Shown: positions 44,201 to 56,200 of the stretch, in pieces
How the letters are laid out: every line of letters begins with the position of its first letter
How positions within the stretch are numbered: the first letter of the stretch is position 1
DNA from: Coemansia sp. RSA 922
Taxonomy: Eukaryota > Kickxellomycota > Kickxellomycetes > Kickxellales > Kickxellaceae
Length of the DNA stretch: 64,000 nt
Assembly: GCA_027577415.1 (NCBI GenBank)
Contig: JANBQS010000001.1
Span: 43,451 to 107,450, forward strand
Reading direction: 5' to 3'
Made by a program: the position numbers and the translations under genes
Notes under the pieces: model-generated
The model's database searches: none
Told to the model about the DNA's origin: nothing
The model's input: the letters and a program-made list of their open reading frames with translations, nothing else

Positions 44201-45843
44201 GTGGTGCTCATTTGACACCCAGTCTGTTCATTCCTCGGCGTCTATGGTACCAAGCCGGCATTCGCATTGCCGCAATCGACACTAAGCTCGGCGTATTAGC
44301 CCAGCTTACTCAGTCGTTTGCGTCAGTCAACTCGCTAGTCTCGTTGCCCGACATCGATGCCCTGCTTTCGCCGCCAACACCCAACAATGCCAAGCTAGAG
44401 GAAGGAGAGAGACGTCGCGCCGAGACCGCTCCGTGGGAGTCGGAGGACGCACGAAGCAGGGCCGGCAGCTACGAGCGAGATGCCTTCCACAAGTCGTGTG
44501 TAGCGCTTCACCACTGGCTGAATAAAATGGAAGAGTCTCTGGACGGCAATCGCCGAATGCTTGCCAAGAAGCTAAAGTTTGTCAATCCCTCGTCGACTGC
44601 GACAACCGCAGGGTCTACGAATGGATCTGGCATGGCTGTGCCGTCGTCTTCGTCACTGTCGATATTGACTGCTCCAGCGGCCATCTCGAGCGATAGCCTA
44701 CACGCTTCTGTCACTCATCTTCCGTCATTTGCCATAGCTGCTGGGTCGCTTGAAGGTAGCCAAATGACTAATACCTCATTCCCGAGTCTGACCTTGAGCA
44801 ACGGCGATATCCACGCCTCTAACCAGATGGTGTCCCTATCCCCGCTTAGTCCTGCAGCGGAGTTACCTGAGCTCTCTCGTGTTTCGGATGCGCGCTTAAA
44901 CGAGGCAGGAAGCAGCATTGGCATTGGCAGCGGCATCAGCGGCGGTGCTTCGATTATGAACGCGAGCAAGGACCAGCTAAGCAAGGACCAAATGGCCAAT
45001 GCCCGCTTCAAGGGACTCGGTAAGCTTGGCAAGAGTGTCGACCGGCTCTACTCGAATATCCAAAAGGAAAAGCTCGATGACACGTCAATGTACGTAGCAG
45101 CCTTGCAGCGAATGTTTGAGGCCGCCATGGTTCTCGAGACGCTTTTGCACTACTTTTCGAGGATTGCCAGTGACGCCGATATGGCAGGGTGGTTCACCGA
45201 TGTGCCACAGTCGCCAGTGTCCTTGGCAGGCAAGCGCCCGCAGCTAGGCCGCAACACGCCAGATGCTGGCAGTCGTGGGCCAACATCGGGCTCGCCGTTG
45301 GCGACTCAGGCCACACTGGCCTCGGAGCCCTCGGAGCCCTCGGTGTCATCAATCGGGTCTGCGACGGCGCAATCGGCGGCTGGCCGTAAGTCGTCCAATG
45401 CGTCTATAACTGCGCCTGGCGCTAGCGCCGACAAGAAAAATAGGCGGAGATCGAACTACTTTGGCCAGCGCCAAAACAGCACCTCTGGTCCTGCCGATAG
45501 CACTGACAACATCCCGGGGATGATTATCACCAGGACTTCCTCAAAGCCACGTGGTGAGTCGTTCTCGGTTGTCCCGCGCCTAGTGCCCGCTGTGCCCAGC
45601 GCTGGCGTGGCTTCGTCGATTCATAACTTTGCTGGCGGGAGGTTCGTAGTACCGCAGAGCCCGATAAAGAACCCGATGAACTACGTGCAGCAGGGCAAGG
45701 GTCGTGCACCAGGTGTCTTATATGCCCGTCTAGTCAAGGTCGCTGAATGGCTAAACCAGGTGCTGTTGGCGTGGGTCGTGAGAGATCTTCAGGTCTTGTT
45801 TGCCAAGTACATCAAGAGACTGCGCGAGTGGGTAATCGAGTAA
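41286..45843 (+). CDS. MIT-domain protein with long disordered region
   Basis: Two exons, 41286-41657 and 41992-45843, join in phase 0 to give 1407 residues. The joined sequence around the splice (residues 66-137) is a complete three-helix MIT domain: FLLTLALRKAQTAVTLDNGG, then HVEEAIRTYREAISML, and across the junction RQRLLHF|RQTYSDRVSVLSSL. MIT domains, as in Vps4 and spastin, bind ESCRT-III tails, suggesting a role in membrane remodelling or endosomal traffic. The rest is Ser/Pro/Ala-rich, with a helical block near LFHYFSRIASDADMAGWF-type sequence at about 1165 and a conserved-looking helical C-terminus (LYARLVKVAEWLNQVLLAWV). It resembles fungal proteins known only as MIT-domain containing. 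The intron is 334 bases with a GTAAGT donor; unspliced read-through hits a stop. A start 39 bases further on is possible. Confidence 0.85.
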
Positions 45844-47033
45844 CCCGCAATCAAAATTGACCTTCCGTATACCTTCCATTAATATCCTCTTTTACATTTA
45901 TTTGTTTTCAATTCCTTTTCTTGCGCCATCTATTCAATGTCCATCCACCTTCTTTTTTTTGCGGGTACGCACTTGATGTAAAGTGTATCCAATGTCGGGG
46001 CCACTTACGCATACAAGTAGAATATTGATCGGCTGGTCGAGTGCTAGGCTGCATACCAGTTATTGAATTTTTGGTTTCGGCGACAAGGAGTCAAAGTATT
46101 CAAAATGTGGCGGCTTGTCCTGAATGCCCCTTGCTAAACATTCAAGCGCTGGTAGCAGTGCTCAGAAAATTAATGTAGAGCGACATTGATCACAGAAGCA
46201 GCCATGCATATGTTATTCTTGTCGCAAGCACCAATGCCATTGAAGCAATGGAGATGCCGTTCACTTCACATTTCTCAGTCGCCTCACATTTCTAATTTAA
46301 AATATAATATGTCAGGGTAGGGAAATGCCTAGCTAATAGTCACCTGCGCTAAATGACACACCGCCACCACTAGTAAGTGTGGATTTACTTTCTTTGAAAC
46401 GGGGTGACCGTCGATAAAGACATTTCTGCCAGTTATTTCTAGAGTGAGACATTCAGACTTACTTGTTCGCTCCTGCCTTGATGGCAAAGGTGGCTCTCTA
46501 TAAAGTGTTAATTTTTTTTTTTTAGCGAGCCAGTGGGCCACTTTTTTTTTTTACGCGCCAAGCCACTCTGCCGCAATTCCCAAAACATCTGTATGTGCTG
46601 GTCTGTGCTTAGCTATGGAGTAGTCGGCAAAGATGCGATAGTGGCATCAAAATAATGGTTGGATTTTGAAGCAGTGGCAAAATAATCGAAAAAAAAGCCA
46701 GCGAGTAGTTTTTTGTTTGGCAATTAGGCTGCGCACAAATGCATCGCAACCATTGCACTTGATTGCCAATGAGTTGGTGGTGTTTTGTATGAAGGTACGT
46801 ACCCTCAGCCAAGGGAAATTTACTCTATTAAAAGCGCGTGGTGAGGGATGGGGCTTCATCTCCCTTTTAGTTGCCTTGCATTACTTACTCATTCTATACT
46901 CTGCAGCCAGCTTCATTGACAACGAATTAAACAGCACTTAGTATTTATACTTGTCAGGTTCAAGTCTTTTCGCACTTTCCAAAAAAAAGCAGCATACATC
47001 CTCTGCATTCTTTTTTACTGTGGTGACGATAGA
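45844..47033. promoter_or_regulatory. Intergenic region upstream of the MCT-type transporter
   Basis: 1190 AT-rich bases with several T/A homopolymer runs and no convincing gene on either strand. A TATTTATACTT sequence near 46942 lies about 90 bases before the transporter ATG and may be its TATA element. Short frames show no domain. Confidence 0.45.
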
Positions 47034-48732
47034 ATGTCTGGATTGGAGTCATCCTTGCATCATGCCTCGGAGGAGTTGCCAGGGGATGTGCAGACAACAT
47101 TTCGACGTAGGTCAATTTATGAGTCTTCCGAAGAAGAAGAGGGGTCATCACTGTCGTTTCCCGCAAATTCTCTAGCTGGGTCTCTGACAGCTAGTGATGA
47201 CGATGGGCTAGAGGAGAAGCGGCACATAGAGTACAACTTGCCTCCAGATGGCGGGTATGGCTGGTTGGTGGTTGCTTGTAGCTTTCTACTTGAATTCTTT
47301 GCCGAAGGTCCGATTAGTGCATTCGGCGTGTTTCAAGAATACTATGTCAACGAGCGATTCAAAGGACATACATCCAATGCAACCATTTCGCTGGTTGGCG
47401 TGTTGAATGGCAGTTGTATGGCTATCCTGGGTGTCGTCTCGGGCAAGCTGTGTGAGAGATATGGATATAGGATTGTCCCCATGTGTGGTATAATCCTACT
47501 GAGCCTGGGCTATCTTTTAGCCTCATTTGCATCAGAGGTAAGAAGTGCAATATTTATCGCGTACTAATTGCGCATTTTGAAGCTGACAATTTAATACTAA
47601 CATCAATTGTGTGGTTAATACCTGGTTTTATATAGCCGTGGCACTTGCTGCTGACTCAGGGCGTGCTCTGCGGCGTTGGCACGGCGTTGACTTTTATGCC
47701 AGCTCTGGTCGTTCCAGCGCAGTGGTTTGACAGGCGTCGCGGATTGGCTACAGGAATTGTTAACATGGGCATTGGCGTGGGTGGTATTGTCTGGACGCAA
47801 TTTAACCACATGCTTATTCGCAAGATATCTGTTGCGTGGACTCTGCGCCTAACTTCAGTCGTTGTTCTAGTTGCGTGCACACTTTCACTAATGCTGATCA
47901 AGACTCATCAAGTAACGGCAGCGCCGCGAAAGGTCGGGTGGCAGGCACTCAATGACCGCAGACTAGTGCTGTTTATGTGCGGGTCGTTCTTTACTGGTGT
48001 GTCCTCGCTAGTTCCGTTCTACTATCTGCCAGGTAAGTCGGCCATGCACTAAACTATGCCATTGTATGTGTAAACAATTTGTCTCAAACGTTATATTTTT
48101 TTTACACATGTATTAGGGTATGCTCGAGACATTGGTGTGTCGGAGGGTGGTGGAGCGTTGATAGCTAGCATGGCCAACGCCGCCTCGCTAACTGGGCGAC
48201 TGGTTGCCACTGCTGTTTCAGATTATTTTGGACCTATTGTCATACTCCTTTGCGCGTACTTTTTGACCAGCACGAGTATACTGCTTGTGTGGACGACAAC
48301 GCATGGCTTTGCAGGTACCATGGCGTTTGGCATTGTATTTGGACTTGGATACGGCGCTACGTTCACACAGACATCGGCACTTATAGCAAAGCTATTCGGC
48401 AAGTACACCTCTAAATTCAATTTTCACATCTGGGCTATTCAAGGGCTGCAGAATTCTCAGTCATACTAATATGTTTGCCACTTGATGCATTGGGCACGTG
48501 TCTTGATTATGTAGGAGTGGACGCATTGCCAGTGTTTGTCGGACTTTACTACACGTTGGCTGGAGTCGGATACTTGTTCGGGCCACCTGTTGCGGGCGTA
48601 ATTCTAGAAAAGACCAAGTCATGGGGTTCGCCGTACCTTGCTTTAAAGCTGTACACTGGCGTGCCCATGGTTGTCGCGTGTATTGCCATTATTCTTGTCA
48701 AGCTTAGCACGAAGAAACGGCTGGCGGCGTGA
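47034..48732 (+). CDS. MFS transporter of the monocarboxylate (SLC16/MCT) family
   Basis: Four exons, 47034-47537, 47636-48032, 48117-48398 and 48515-48732, all in phase, give 466 residues. The MCT signature PPDGGYGWLVVACSF opens the first membrane segment. Other transmembrane stretches include VVLVACTLSLMLI, PIVILLCAYFLTSTSILLV and MVVACIAIILV, consistent with 12 helices; the cytosolic loop after helix 6 is short. The N-terminus is acidic (SSEEEEGSSLS). Family members move monocarboxylates, or in fungi riboflavin (Mch5-type), with protons across the plasma membrane; the substrate cannot be told from sequence. The last intron uses a GC donor (48399); with it the frame reads IAKLFG-VDALPVFVGLYY, as expected. 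It lies between the two GH20 genes, so uptake of a breakdown product is conceivable but unproven. Confidence 0.9.
48399..48514 (+). other. GC-AG intron in the transporter gene
   Basis: The exon ends CTATTCG and the intron begins GCAAGT; the acceptor is TTATGTAG ending at 48514. Upstream phase (one base left) and downstream phase (GA starts the exon) agree. The nearest GT donor (GTACAC at 48403) would throw the following exon out of frame, and read-through reaches a stop codon. Confidence 0.8.
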
Positions 48733-49411
48733 TGCAAGCTATTTATTTCGTGAGTTCATATTATATAGTTTAGAACAAACTGTAAGAAAAAATATCAAGC
48801 AGGATGCACTAGCACCTATAGACAGTATTGTGCTGCGCAATCTCCATATGAATAACTCGCCACTTTATGCCCTCATTGCAGTGGTGGGAACCAACTTTTT
48901 TTTACTCTCATCAGCTAACACTAACAGACACTATTGTTAATGCACCGCTGTCTCGGCACAAGAGATGATGCGCGCTATTTGTGGATTGTTTTGTGCAACA
49001 CAAGCGGATACCACATCTAAAACCCTGCCAAAAGATAGAGAGAGAGAGAGGGCTCCTCCACTTTGCTGGAACGAAAAGAACTTGATAGCGGGGAAGAGAG
49101 TTCAAGCGAGTGAAAAAGTGCGCGGGGGCGTAGGTGGGGGGATCGAGCTTGATAGAGTGAAATCTGGTGATGGCGTTCACATACGCTTTAGCTCGAGTGG
49201 ATCTGCTATTTAGGTAGCTTTGAGTCAACGCCAGCCATTGTTCGTGGAGAGGGTTTGGCTAGAAGGGACAGAGCAGCTATTTGGCTATTTTAGAGGCTGG
49301 CGTAGCACTTGTTGTTGCCTCTTCTCTATCTCCGCTTCCAACCAAACTGAAACTTTTTTCTTCAACTCTCTGCACTTGCCTATTTTGTACATTACCTAGT
49401 CGATCAAGCAC
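48733..49411 (+). promoter_or_regulatory. Intergenic region upstream of the active GH20 gene
   Basis: 679 bases without a convincing gene. The distal part is the transporter 3' flank. A GAGAGAGAG run lies near 49041, and the last 110 bases are pyrimidine-rich (TTCTCTATCTCCG onward), a usual setting for a transcription start. Confidence 0.4.
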
Positions 49412-51043
49412 ATGCGGTCGGCAATCGTAGTGGTGCTAGGGATGCTGTCGCCTGCGATGGCATCTATCTGGCCCATCCCCTTCGTGTATACCAACGGCAC
49501 GTCGAACACGGCAGCAAACAATGCGCAGATAACATCGCGTTCCGCTGCATCGCCGATTCTTGACGTAGTTATCCGCCGCTACAACGAGCTCATTGAATAC
49601 GAGTCGTTCACACCTCCAACTGACTACAACAAGCGGCCGCCTGCCACTGATGGCAACCTCGCGGGACTATCAGTCTTGGTGATCGACGACGACGACGAAA
49701 CACTGTCGCTAGATACCGATGAGTCGTACACACTTGATATACCGACAAACGGCATGGCCAAGCTCAAGGCTAACTCGGTGTATGGCGCCATGCGCGGGAT
49801 AGAGAGCTATTCGCAGCTACTAGTATTCAACGGCGGCGCTCGCTTTATCAAGAGCACGCCCATTCACATCGAGGACAAGCCGGCACTCAAGCACCGCGGG
49901 CTGTTGTTGGACACTGCGCGCAACTACTATCCCGTCAACGACATCCTGCGCACGCTTGATGCCATGTCGTTCAATAAGATGAACATCTTCCACTGGCATA
50001 TCGTCGACGCGCAGTCATGGCCTGTCGAGTCAAAGACATTCCCTGATCTGCAGAGCAAGGGCGCGTATGCGACTAATATGCAGTACTCATACAAGGACGT
50101 GCAGAACATTATCAACTATGCGCGTTTGCGCGGTATTCGAGTCATTCCCGAGTTTGACATGCCTGGCCACACGTACGCCGTCGGCTTGAGCAAGCCCGAG
50201 ATCATGAGCTGCCTTAACAAGCAGCCCAGCTGGGACAACTTTGCCGCGGAGCCGCCCAGTGGTCAGCTCAACATCGCCAAGCCAGCTGCTAGGGATTTTG
50301 CCATCGATATTGTCAGCGAGTACGTGCGCCTGTTCCCCGATAACGTCTTCCACCTGGGCGGCGACGAAGTAAATCGTAACTGCTGGAAGGAGGATCCCGA
50401 TGTCAGGGCGTACCTAGGAGCTAATCCAGAGGAGAGCGTCGAGTCGCTTCTGGTCGATTTCTACGACAAGCTTCATGGCGCTGTAGAGAGTCTGAATAGG
50501 ACTGGCATGACCTGGGAGGAGACGCTGTTCCACTCAAGCTACGTGCCGCCCAAGAACACCATCATCCAAGCGTGGATTGACGAGGATTCTATTCCAAAGA
50601 CAGTGTCCAAGGGGTACAGGTCGATTGCCTCGCCAGCGTCGGCGTACTACCTGGACTGCGGACACGGAGCATGGCTGTCCAATGTTGCCGGCAACTCGTG
50701 GTGTGACCCGTTCAAGACGTGGATGCACATTTACAACTTTGACCCAATGGCCAACATCACCAGCCCCAAGGAGCGAAAGCTAGTGATCGGTGCTGAGGTT
50801 GCACTGTGGTCGGAGCAGTCAGATCCAACGGTCCTTGATGCGCGCCTGTGGCCACGTGCGGCGGCAATGGCCGAGACGGCATGGTCTGGAAAGGCTGACT
50901 CGAGAGGACATGTGCGTACGACAAAGGAGGTCACCCAGCGCCTCCACAACCAGCGGTTCCGTATGGTGGGGCGCGGAATCATGGCTGAGCCATTGCAGCC
51001 CCTTTGGTGTGCGCGCAACCCGGGAGCATGCTTTTCTCCATAG
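49412..51043 (+). CDS. Secreted beta-N-acetylhexosaminidase (GH20)
   Basis: An intronless frame of 543 residues with a signal peptide (MRSAIVVVLGMLSPAMA). All expected GH20 catalytic features are present: barrel arginine in LLLDTARNYY, HWHIVDAQSW (194-203), EFDMPGHT (His253), the catalytic pair in HLGGDEV (Asp318, Glu319), Trp368 in MTWEE, YYLDCGHG (Tyr413, Asp415) and LWSEQSD (Glu468). The enzyme removes terminal beta-linked GlcNAc or GalNAc from chitin oligosaccharides and glycans in the cell wall, vacuole or medium. Sequons such as NGT and NIT suggest N-glycosylation. It is the intact counterpart of the catalytically altered paralogue at 38345-40006, which lies on the opposite strand. Confidence 0.95.
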   Translation: MRSAIVVVLGMLSPAMASIWPIPFVYTNGTSNTAANNAQITSRSAASPILDVVIRRYNELIEYESFTPPTDYNKRPPATDGNLAGLSVLVIDDDDETLSLDTDESYTLDIPTNGMAKLKANSVYGAMRGIESYSQLLVFNGGARFIKSTPIHIEDKPALKHRGLLLDTARNYYPVNDILRTLDAMSFNKMNIFHWHIVDAQSWPVESKTFPDLQSKGAYATNMQYSYKDVQNIINYARLRGIRVIPEFDMPGHTYAVGLSKPEIMSCLNKQPSWDNFAAEPPSGQLNIAKPAARDFAIDIVSEYVRLFPDNVFHLGGDEVNRNCWKEDPDVRAYLGANPEESVESLLVDFYDKLHGAVESLNRTGMTWEETLFHSSYVPPKNTIIQAWIDEDSIPKTVSKGYRSIASPASAYYLDCGHGAWLSNVAGNSWCDPFKTWMHIYNFDPMANITSPKERKLVIGAEVALWSEQSDPTVLDARLWPRAAAMAETAWSGKADSRGHVRTTKEVTQRLHNQRFRMVGRGIMAEPLQPLWCARNPGACFSP

Positions 51044-51493
51044 CAAGAGAAATGGAGAATTTAACGACGCGACTGCTGGGGTACTAGTCATATTCATTTT
51101 GAAGTCTTTTTTTACTTGCAGCAACACTTTGGAAAATTTGGAAATAACCAGTTTTTGCCTGATCAAGCGCCAGGATATATCACGTGTATGAGGTCGATTC
51201 CCATTGGCCAGAACCTTTATTTAAGAGCTTCTTTGTGATTTTCATCAGTTGCTGGCGTGTGCTCGAGGCACTCTCTTTTGTCTGTGTATGTTTAAACGTC
51301 TTCCTTTCTGGTTCCTTTATTTACATTTTGTTTTTGCATTTACACTTTGTTCGTGGTATCGGAGCTTTGATATTTCGCGTTGACCACAAAACGTCATTTG
51401 CGAACTCTACTATTCTTGTGTGGGAAACCCACTTTTTTTCTTTTCTTCCTTCCAGGCACACTATTATACAGAGCTGTTGCAATACAACGGCAA
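51044..51493 (+). promoter_or_regulatory. Short intergenic region upstream of the Sgf73-like gene
   Basis: 450 T-rich bases between two plus-strand genes, with no gene seen. A TTTATTTACATTTTG stretch near 51317 may serve as an AT-rich promoter element, and a T/C-rich run (near 51427-51451) precedes the ATG at 51494. Confidence 0.4.
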
Positions 51494-53105
51494 ATGAGCA
51501 GTGGAAATAACCAACGAGCCAATGGTAAGAATATTTGAGACTTGCTTCAATTTGAGGCGGAGGGAGTGGGTGGCTATTGACACCAAATACTAACTCTGAC
51601 ATGAGACCACCAATAGTGCTCCGGCGTAACTTGGCGCTGGGAAACGGCAATGGAAGCAGCCATGGGAGTGGTAGCGGAAACGGCAGCAATAGCAGCAGCT
51701 CGAGCGCAGCAAACGCCAGCCTGGACTCGATGAGTGAAGAGCAAAGACGGATACTGCGGCGCAAAATCGAGGCTTTGAAGGCCATTGAACTAGGTGAGGA
51801 TCACAAGCTAATCTGCCAAGGTACTCTGAAATAAGAGCGTGTGTATGCTAACTTTGTGGTGCTGTTATTTGGGAGCATCCATTAGAGGTGGAGCAGCTCA
51901 AGGAGGATCGAATTGAGCAGACGACGCGGCGACTGGGGATCAACAAGATTGCCTCTATGAACGTACTGTCGTTGTTTGGGCGAGAGAGCGACTGGCAGCG
52001 GGTGCTGAGCAAGGCCTCTGAGCGGTTTGGTGCGGCGCCAGCACCGCTGACATGGGATTTGCTAAAGAAGGCTGTGGCGGAGGAGGACAAGTACCAGAGC
52101 AAGAAGAACTGGTCGTCTACTAAAGGACGGGGCAACCGCAAGCCGCCTATTGCGCGGCGACTGGATGCCGATTCTATTAAGAAGTTTGGCGTATATCCCA
52201 TGCAGCAGTATCCGACACTGTCGATCTGTGATTCCTGTGGGCGGCAAGTCAACGCACACTTTTTGAAAGAGCATCAGGAGACGCTTTGCGTCGTGTCTGC
52301 TGCAAAGCGCGAGGACAAGCGAACCGCGGCGGTCAAGGCCAAGGAGAAGGAAGAGGGCCCGGTGGCAGCCGCGAAGGACGTGGGGAAGCGGCTGGCGTCC
52401 GAGGCGCTGAGTGAGGAGGGCGATAACAGTGGGCGGCCGAGCAAAGTTTCAAAGCGCGAGCAGCTGAGGCTGGAGAAGGAGCAGCGGGAGAAGGAGAAGG
52501 CTGATCGGCGCGAGCAGCTGCGCGTGGAGAAAGAGCGGCGCAAGCGGGAGAAGGACGAGAAGAAGGAGCGCGAGCTGGCTCAGACGCGGACGGCCCTGGA
52601 CCTCGACAAGCAGTGCGGGGTTCTTAGCAACGAGCCAGGGTCTCAGCCATGCACGCGCAGCCTCACGTGCAAGACCCATTCGATGGCTATGAAGCGTGGT
52701 GTTCGCGGTCGCTCCAAGCTGTTTGATGCCCTGCTGCAGGCCCACTTGGCAAAGTCGCGCAGTGCGGCGGCGGCCAAGAACGCGGCCTCCAATGATGCGG
52801 CGGCGAAGAGCTCCAATGCGGCTGCCGTCCGCAATGCCACGGCCATTGCGCTGGGCGGCGAGGCGGGCGCCCTGGACGAGAGCTTCTTCGATGAGGAGTC
52901 GGAAGCGGATCTCGACTCGGACGCCGAGGCGGAGCTGGTAATTAGGGGCATTCAGTGCAGTCGTGGCAAGCCCATGGCCGTGCGTCCGACGCTGATGCCA
53001 AGACGCCGTACCCACTATTTGAGAGTCCGCGATCTGTTCTACGATGCACTGAAGCCGTCAATGGGTGGCGAGCCAACTGAGGCCAGAGCGTTTCTGGCCT
53101 CCTAA
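51494..53105 (+). CDS. SAGA-associated factor 73 / ataxin-7 homologue (SCA7 domain)
   Basis: Three exons, 51494-51524, 51617-51793 and 51886-53105, join in phase into 475 residues. The N-terminus begins MSSGNNQRAN, then a Gly/Asn/Ser tract and a helical block ending ALKAIELEVEQLKEDRIEQ. A zinc-binding motif CDSCGRQVNAHFLKEH lies near residue 182, as in the Sgf73 N-terminal finger. A highly charged Lys/Glu/Arg region follows. The SCA7 domain lies at about 313-364: CGVLSN, CTRSLTCKTHS and KRGVRGRSKLFDALL. Sgf73/ATXN7 anchors the Ubp8 deubiquitinase module to SAGA and removes ubiquitin from histone H2B in the nucleus. A second in-frame donor at 51824 would add 10 residues to exon 2. It is not polyglutamine-rich, unlike human ataxin-7. 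Confidence 0.9.
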
Positions 53106-53299
53106 GATTTGTGTTCCCCATTCAGAGATTGATGATGTTCCAGCCCTTCTTTCTCTTTAGCTTTTCTTTTTCTTTTTTTCTTCTTTTATTTGTAATTTTG
53201 CCACTTTCCTCATTTCCACCTACTTGCTGATAGAATTGTATGCTTTTGCTGTTACTATTATCCATTGGCTAGCACTTTGTTTTCCGAGCAATCCTGTTC

Positions 53300-56200
53300 A
53301 TGTCGCGGAGAGCCAAGACGAAGACCGAGACAACCGGTGCGGGTGATTTAAGCGCAGATTCGAAAATGGGCAAGGACGACGATAGCCACAGTAAGCCTCG
53401 GGGTATCCGTGCTCGGCTACGTCAGCGCCGTGTATGGAATAGCAGCGAGGACGAGGTACGGTCACGCCCTACGTCATTGGATTTGGGGCGCAACAACACC
53501 ACGCCTATTATGTTGGGGTCGACTGGTATGCACTCGCTTACTACTGTGCCTACTCGCGCCTCTGGGTACTACCAGGACGATGACGGCGATGGGCCTGTTG
53601 GCTTGGCGCTGGGCGAGTTTGGCGACCACTGTGATGACGTCGCGGAGGCCCCTGAGGAGGACGATGAGTACCCTGGGCACCAACACCAGGCTGTTCCCAA
53701 ACCTTCGGGTGCTATCATAAGGTCGCCGTCATTGGAACCCGCACAGGCTTTGAGTGATGGCGCGCGGAATGGCAGCAGCACGGTGCCACGTTCTGCGAAA
53801 GCCGCAAGCAAGCGCCGCGTGAGCGTGCATAGCGTACCTGGGTACAATGCTGCTGTGGGTACTCGGGGAAAGAGTAATGCGGACTATAATGTGTCAGAGG
53901 ACTATGGTGGTCACACGGACGATGAGCACAGCATGGTCAATTCGGGCAACTACTCTTACGACTACTCTTACGACGACGAGGGCGGTGAGCCTGATGGCGA
54001 AAGTCCCGGAGCCCCAGCTGCAGACGACTTTGACGGCGATGGGGAGCTCAATGCCGTGTACCTAAAGCGCAACGCAGACTTCCACATGCTATTCCGCAAC
54101 ATCCCTATCAACGAGCTATTGATCGACGACTACGGATGCGCCCTGCAGCGGGAAATATTGGTGCAGGGGCGATTGTACTTGACGGAGAATTTCGTCTGCT
54201 TCTATTCAAACATCTTTGGCTGGGTCACGAATCTCATCATCGCCTTTGACCAGATCGTGTCCATTGAGAAAAAGATGACGGCGCTTATCATTCCCAACGC
54301 AATACAGGTATCGACCTTACATGCGAAGCACTTTTTTGGCTCGTTTATTTACCGCGATTCGGCCTTTAACCAGCTCTATGATTTGTGGGGCAAGAGTCGC
54401 AATGAGAAGAACGCTGGCCTGCCGGAGATCGGACAGGCGGAGGACGGGGACGGAGCGGGCGATGTGTCGAGGCATCGTGAGGATGTGCTCAATGCCTACC
54501 AGAGTCTTAGTGAAGACGAGGGTCGTGGCTTGGGCGGTGGTAGCGAGTTTGAGGAGGACGGGAGCGTGTCGGCTAGCTCTGATGAGGGCGGATCGGCGAG
54601 CGACGTGGAAAGCGCTGCCGCCAATGGCATCAAAGCGGCGGAGGACGACAAGCGCCCTGGAGTGACTATTGATTCAACGGCAGATGCTGGCGGTGAGGCG
54701 TCTGACGCACCTGTGGATGGTGGCGGCATCCATGCGTCTACTGCTGCAGTGCGTGCTACCGCAGCCACGATTGCCACTAGCCACAGCGCTGCTGGCACTT
54801 CTGCCTCTAACACGCCAGTGGACTTGTCGCGCAACCATTCGCATCTGTCGGCGACAACGACCAAAGTACCAGGAACCGAGGCCAACGGCACGCCGGCCAT
54901 AGGAGGGTCGGCGGCTAGCTTACCTGGCACAGCTGCTGCTGGAAAGGCGCCCGCTGAGCGGGCCAGTACGTCGCTGCTAGCAAAGATCCCCAAAACGCCC
55001 GATGGCACTGATGCAGGGTCGCTTGCGTCGTCGGCTAGAAGCAAGAAGCACCAAGCCACTGGTAGCAGCAGTCATCAGCCTCCCTTCCACAAGCCGACTA
55101 CGTGTCCCTGCGGATCTAGCGATAAACCGGCGCACTACAGTATGGAGTCGCTCGACGCTGTGTTCCCGCTACCCATGCCGCTGCTGTTCCGTATCGTGTT
55201 TAGCGCTGCTGTGCCCTCCGACATCCAGAAGCTCTATATGCCAGCGGACCTGGTGAGCAAAGATGAGCTGGAGCAGAGCTGCACGAAGCGCATCAAAGAG
55301 TGCGGCAACCTCGATGTCAAGACTGAGGGCTGGGTGCCTGATCCCAGCAACCCGGAATTGGAAATGTGTATCTACAGCTATGAGAAGCTGCTGGGGTTTG
55401 CTATCGGACCCAAGTCCACGCTTGTTGAGGATACGTTCCGCATTACGACTAAGGATTTTGCCAAAGTCGTGGTTGTCGACCAAGTGGTTCGGACGCCGAA
55501 TGTGCCGTCGGGTACGTCGTTTTTTGTCAAAATCAGACATTGCCTTACCTGGGCTTCGGGGCCCGGTAATCAGCCGCCTGGCGGATGGTCGCACTACCGT
55601 ATGACGTTCGAGTTAGAGTGGGTGAAGAGCTCGTGGCTCAAAGGTGCTATTGAAAAGGGATCGGTGGATTCGAATAAACAGGCAGCCGAGCTTTCGGAAA
55701 AGTACATTCGTGAATGGATAGCCGCTCATCCCAGTCTCGAAGTCAAACCACCATCTTCTATCGGATTGTCCAAGGACTTGGCGGCCGCTGCTAGTGGCTC
55801 GTCGGCAGCAGTGTCGGTGCACAAGCGGAGTAGAAAGCCACCAGGCCGCAAGAATAAGCGTGACACTAGTCCTCACGGTCTGCGCATGGAAGAGTTGTTG
55901 GGCGCGGATAATACGGAGCGCAGCAGTGGTCCGACAAAGTTGGAGGCTAGAGGCGTGAGTAGCGCTGATATTGCTCGCAACACAGGTGCTATGTCCTCCT
56001 CATCCGCGCGTGCTGCTCCGGGTGTCACTACCGTTGATGAGCTGCTGGCTAAGATCACTGGTGCGATGGATCCTACCGCTGTTGCTAGGATTGATGAGGA
56101 GGCGAATGCGCGAGAATGGAAACGCCGTGCCGAGGCATCACTGGCTGGCTGGATATGCTATTACTCTGTTTATCCCTTGGGCTATGCTGCGCGACGCTCT

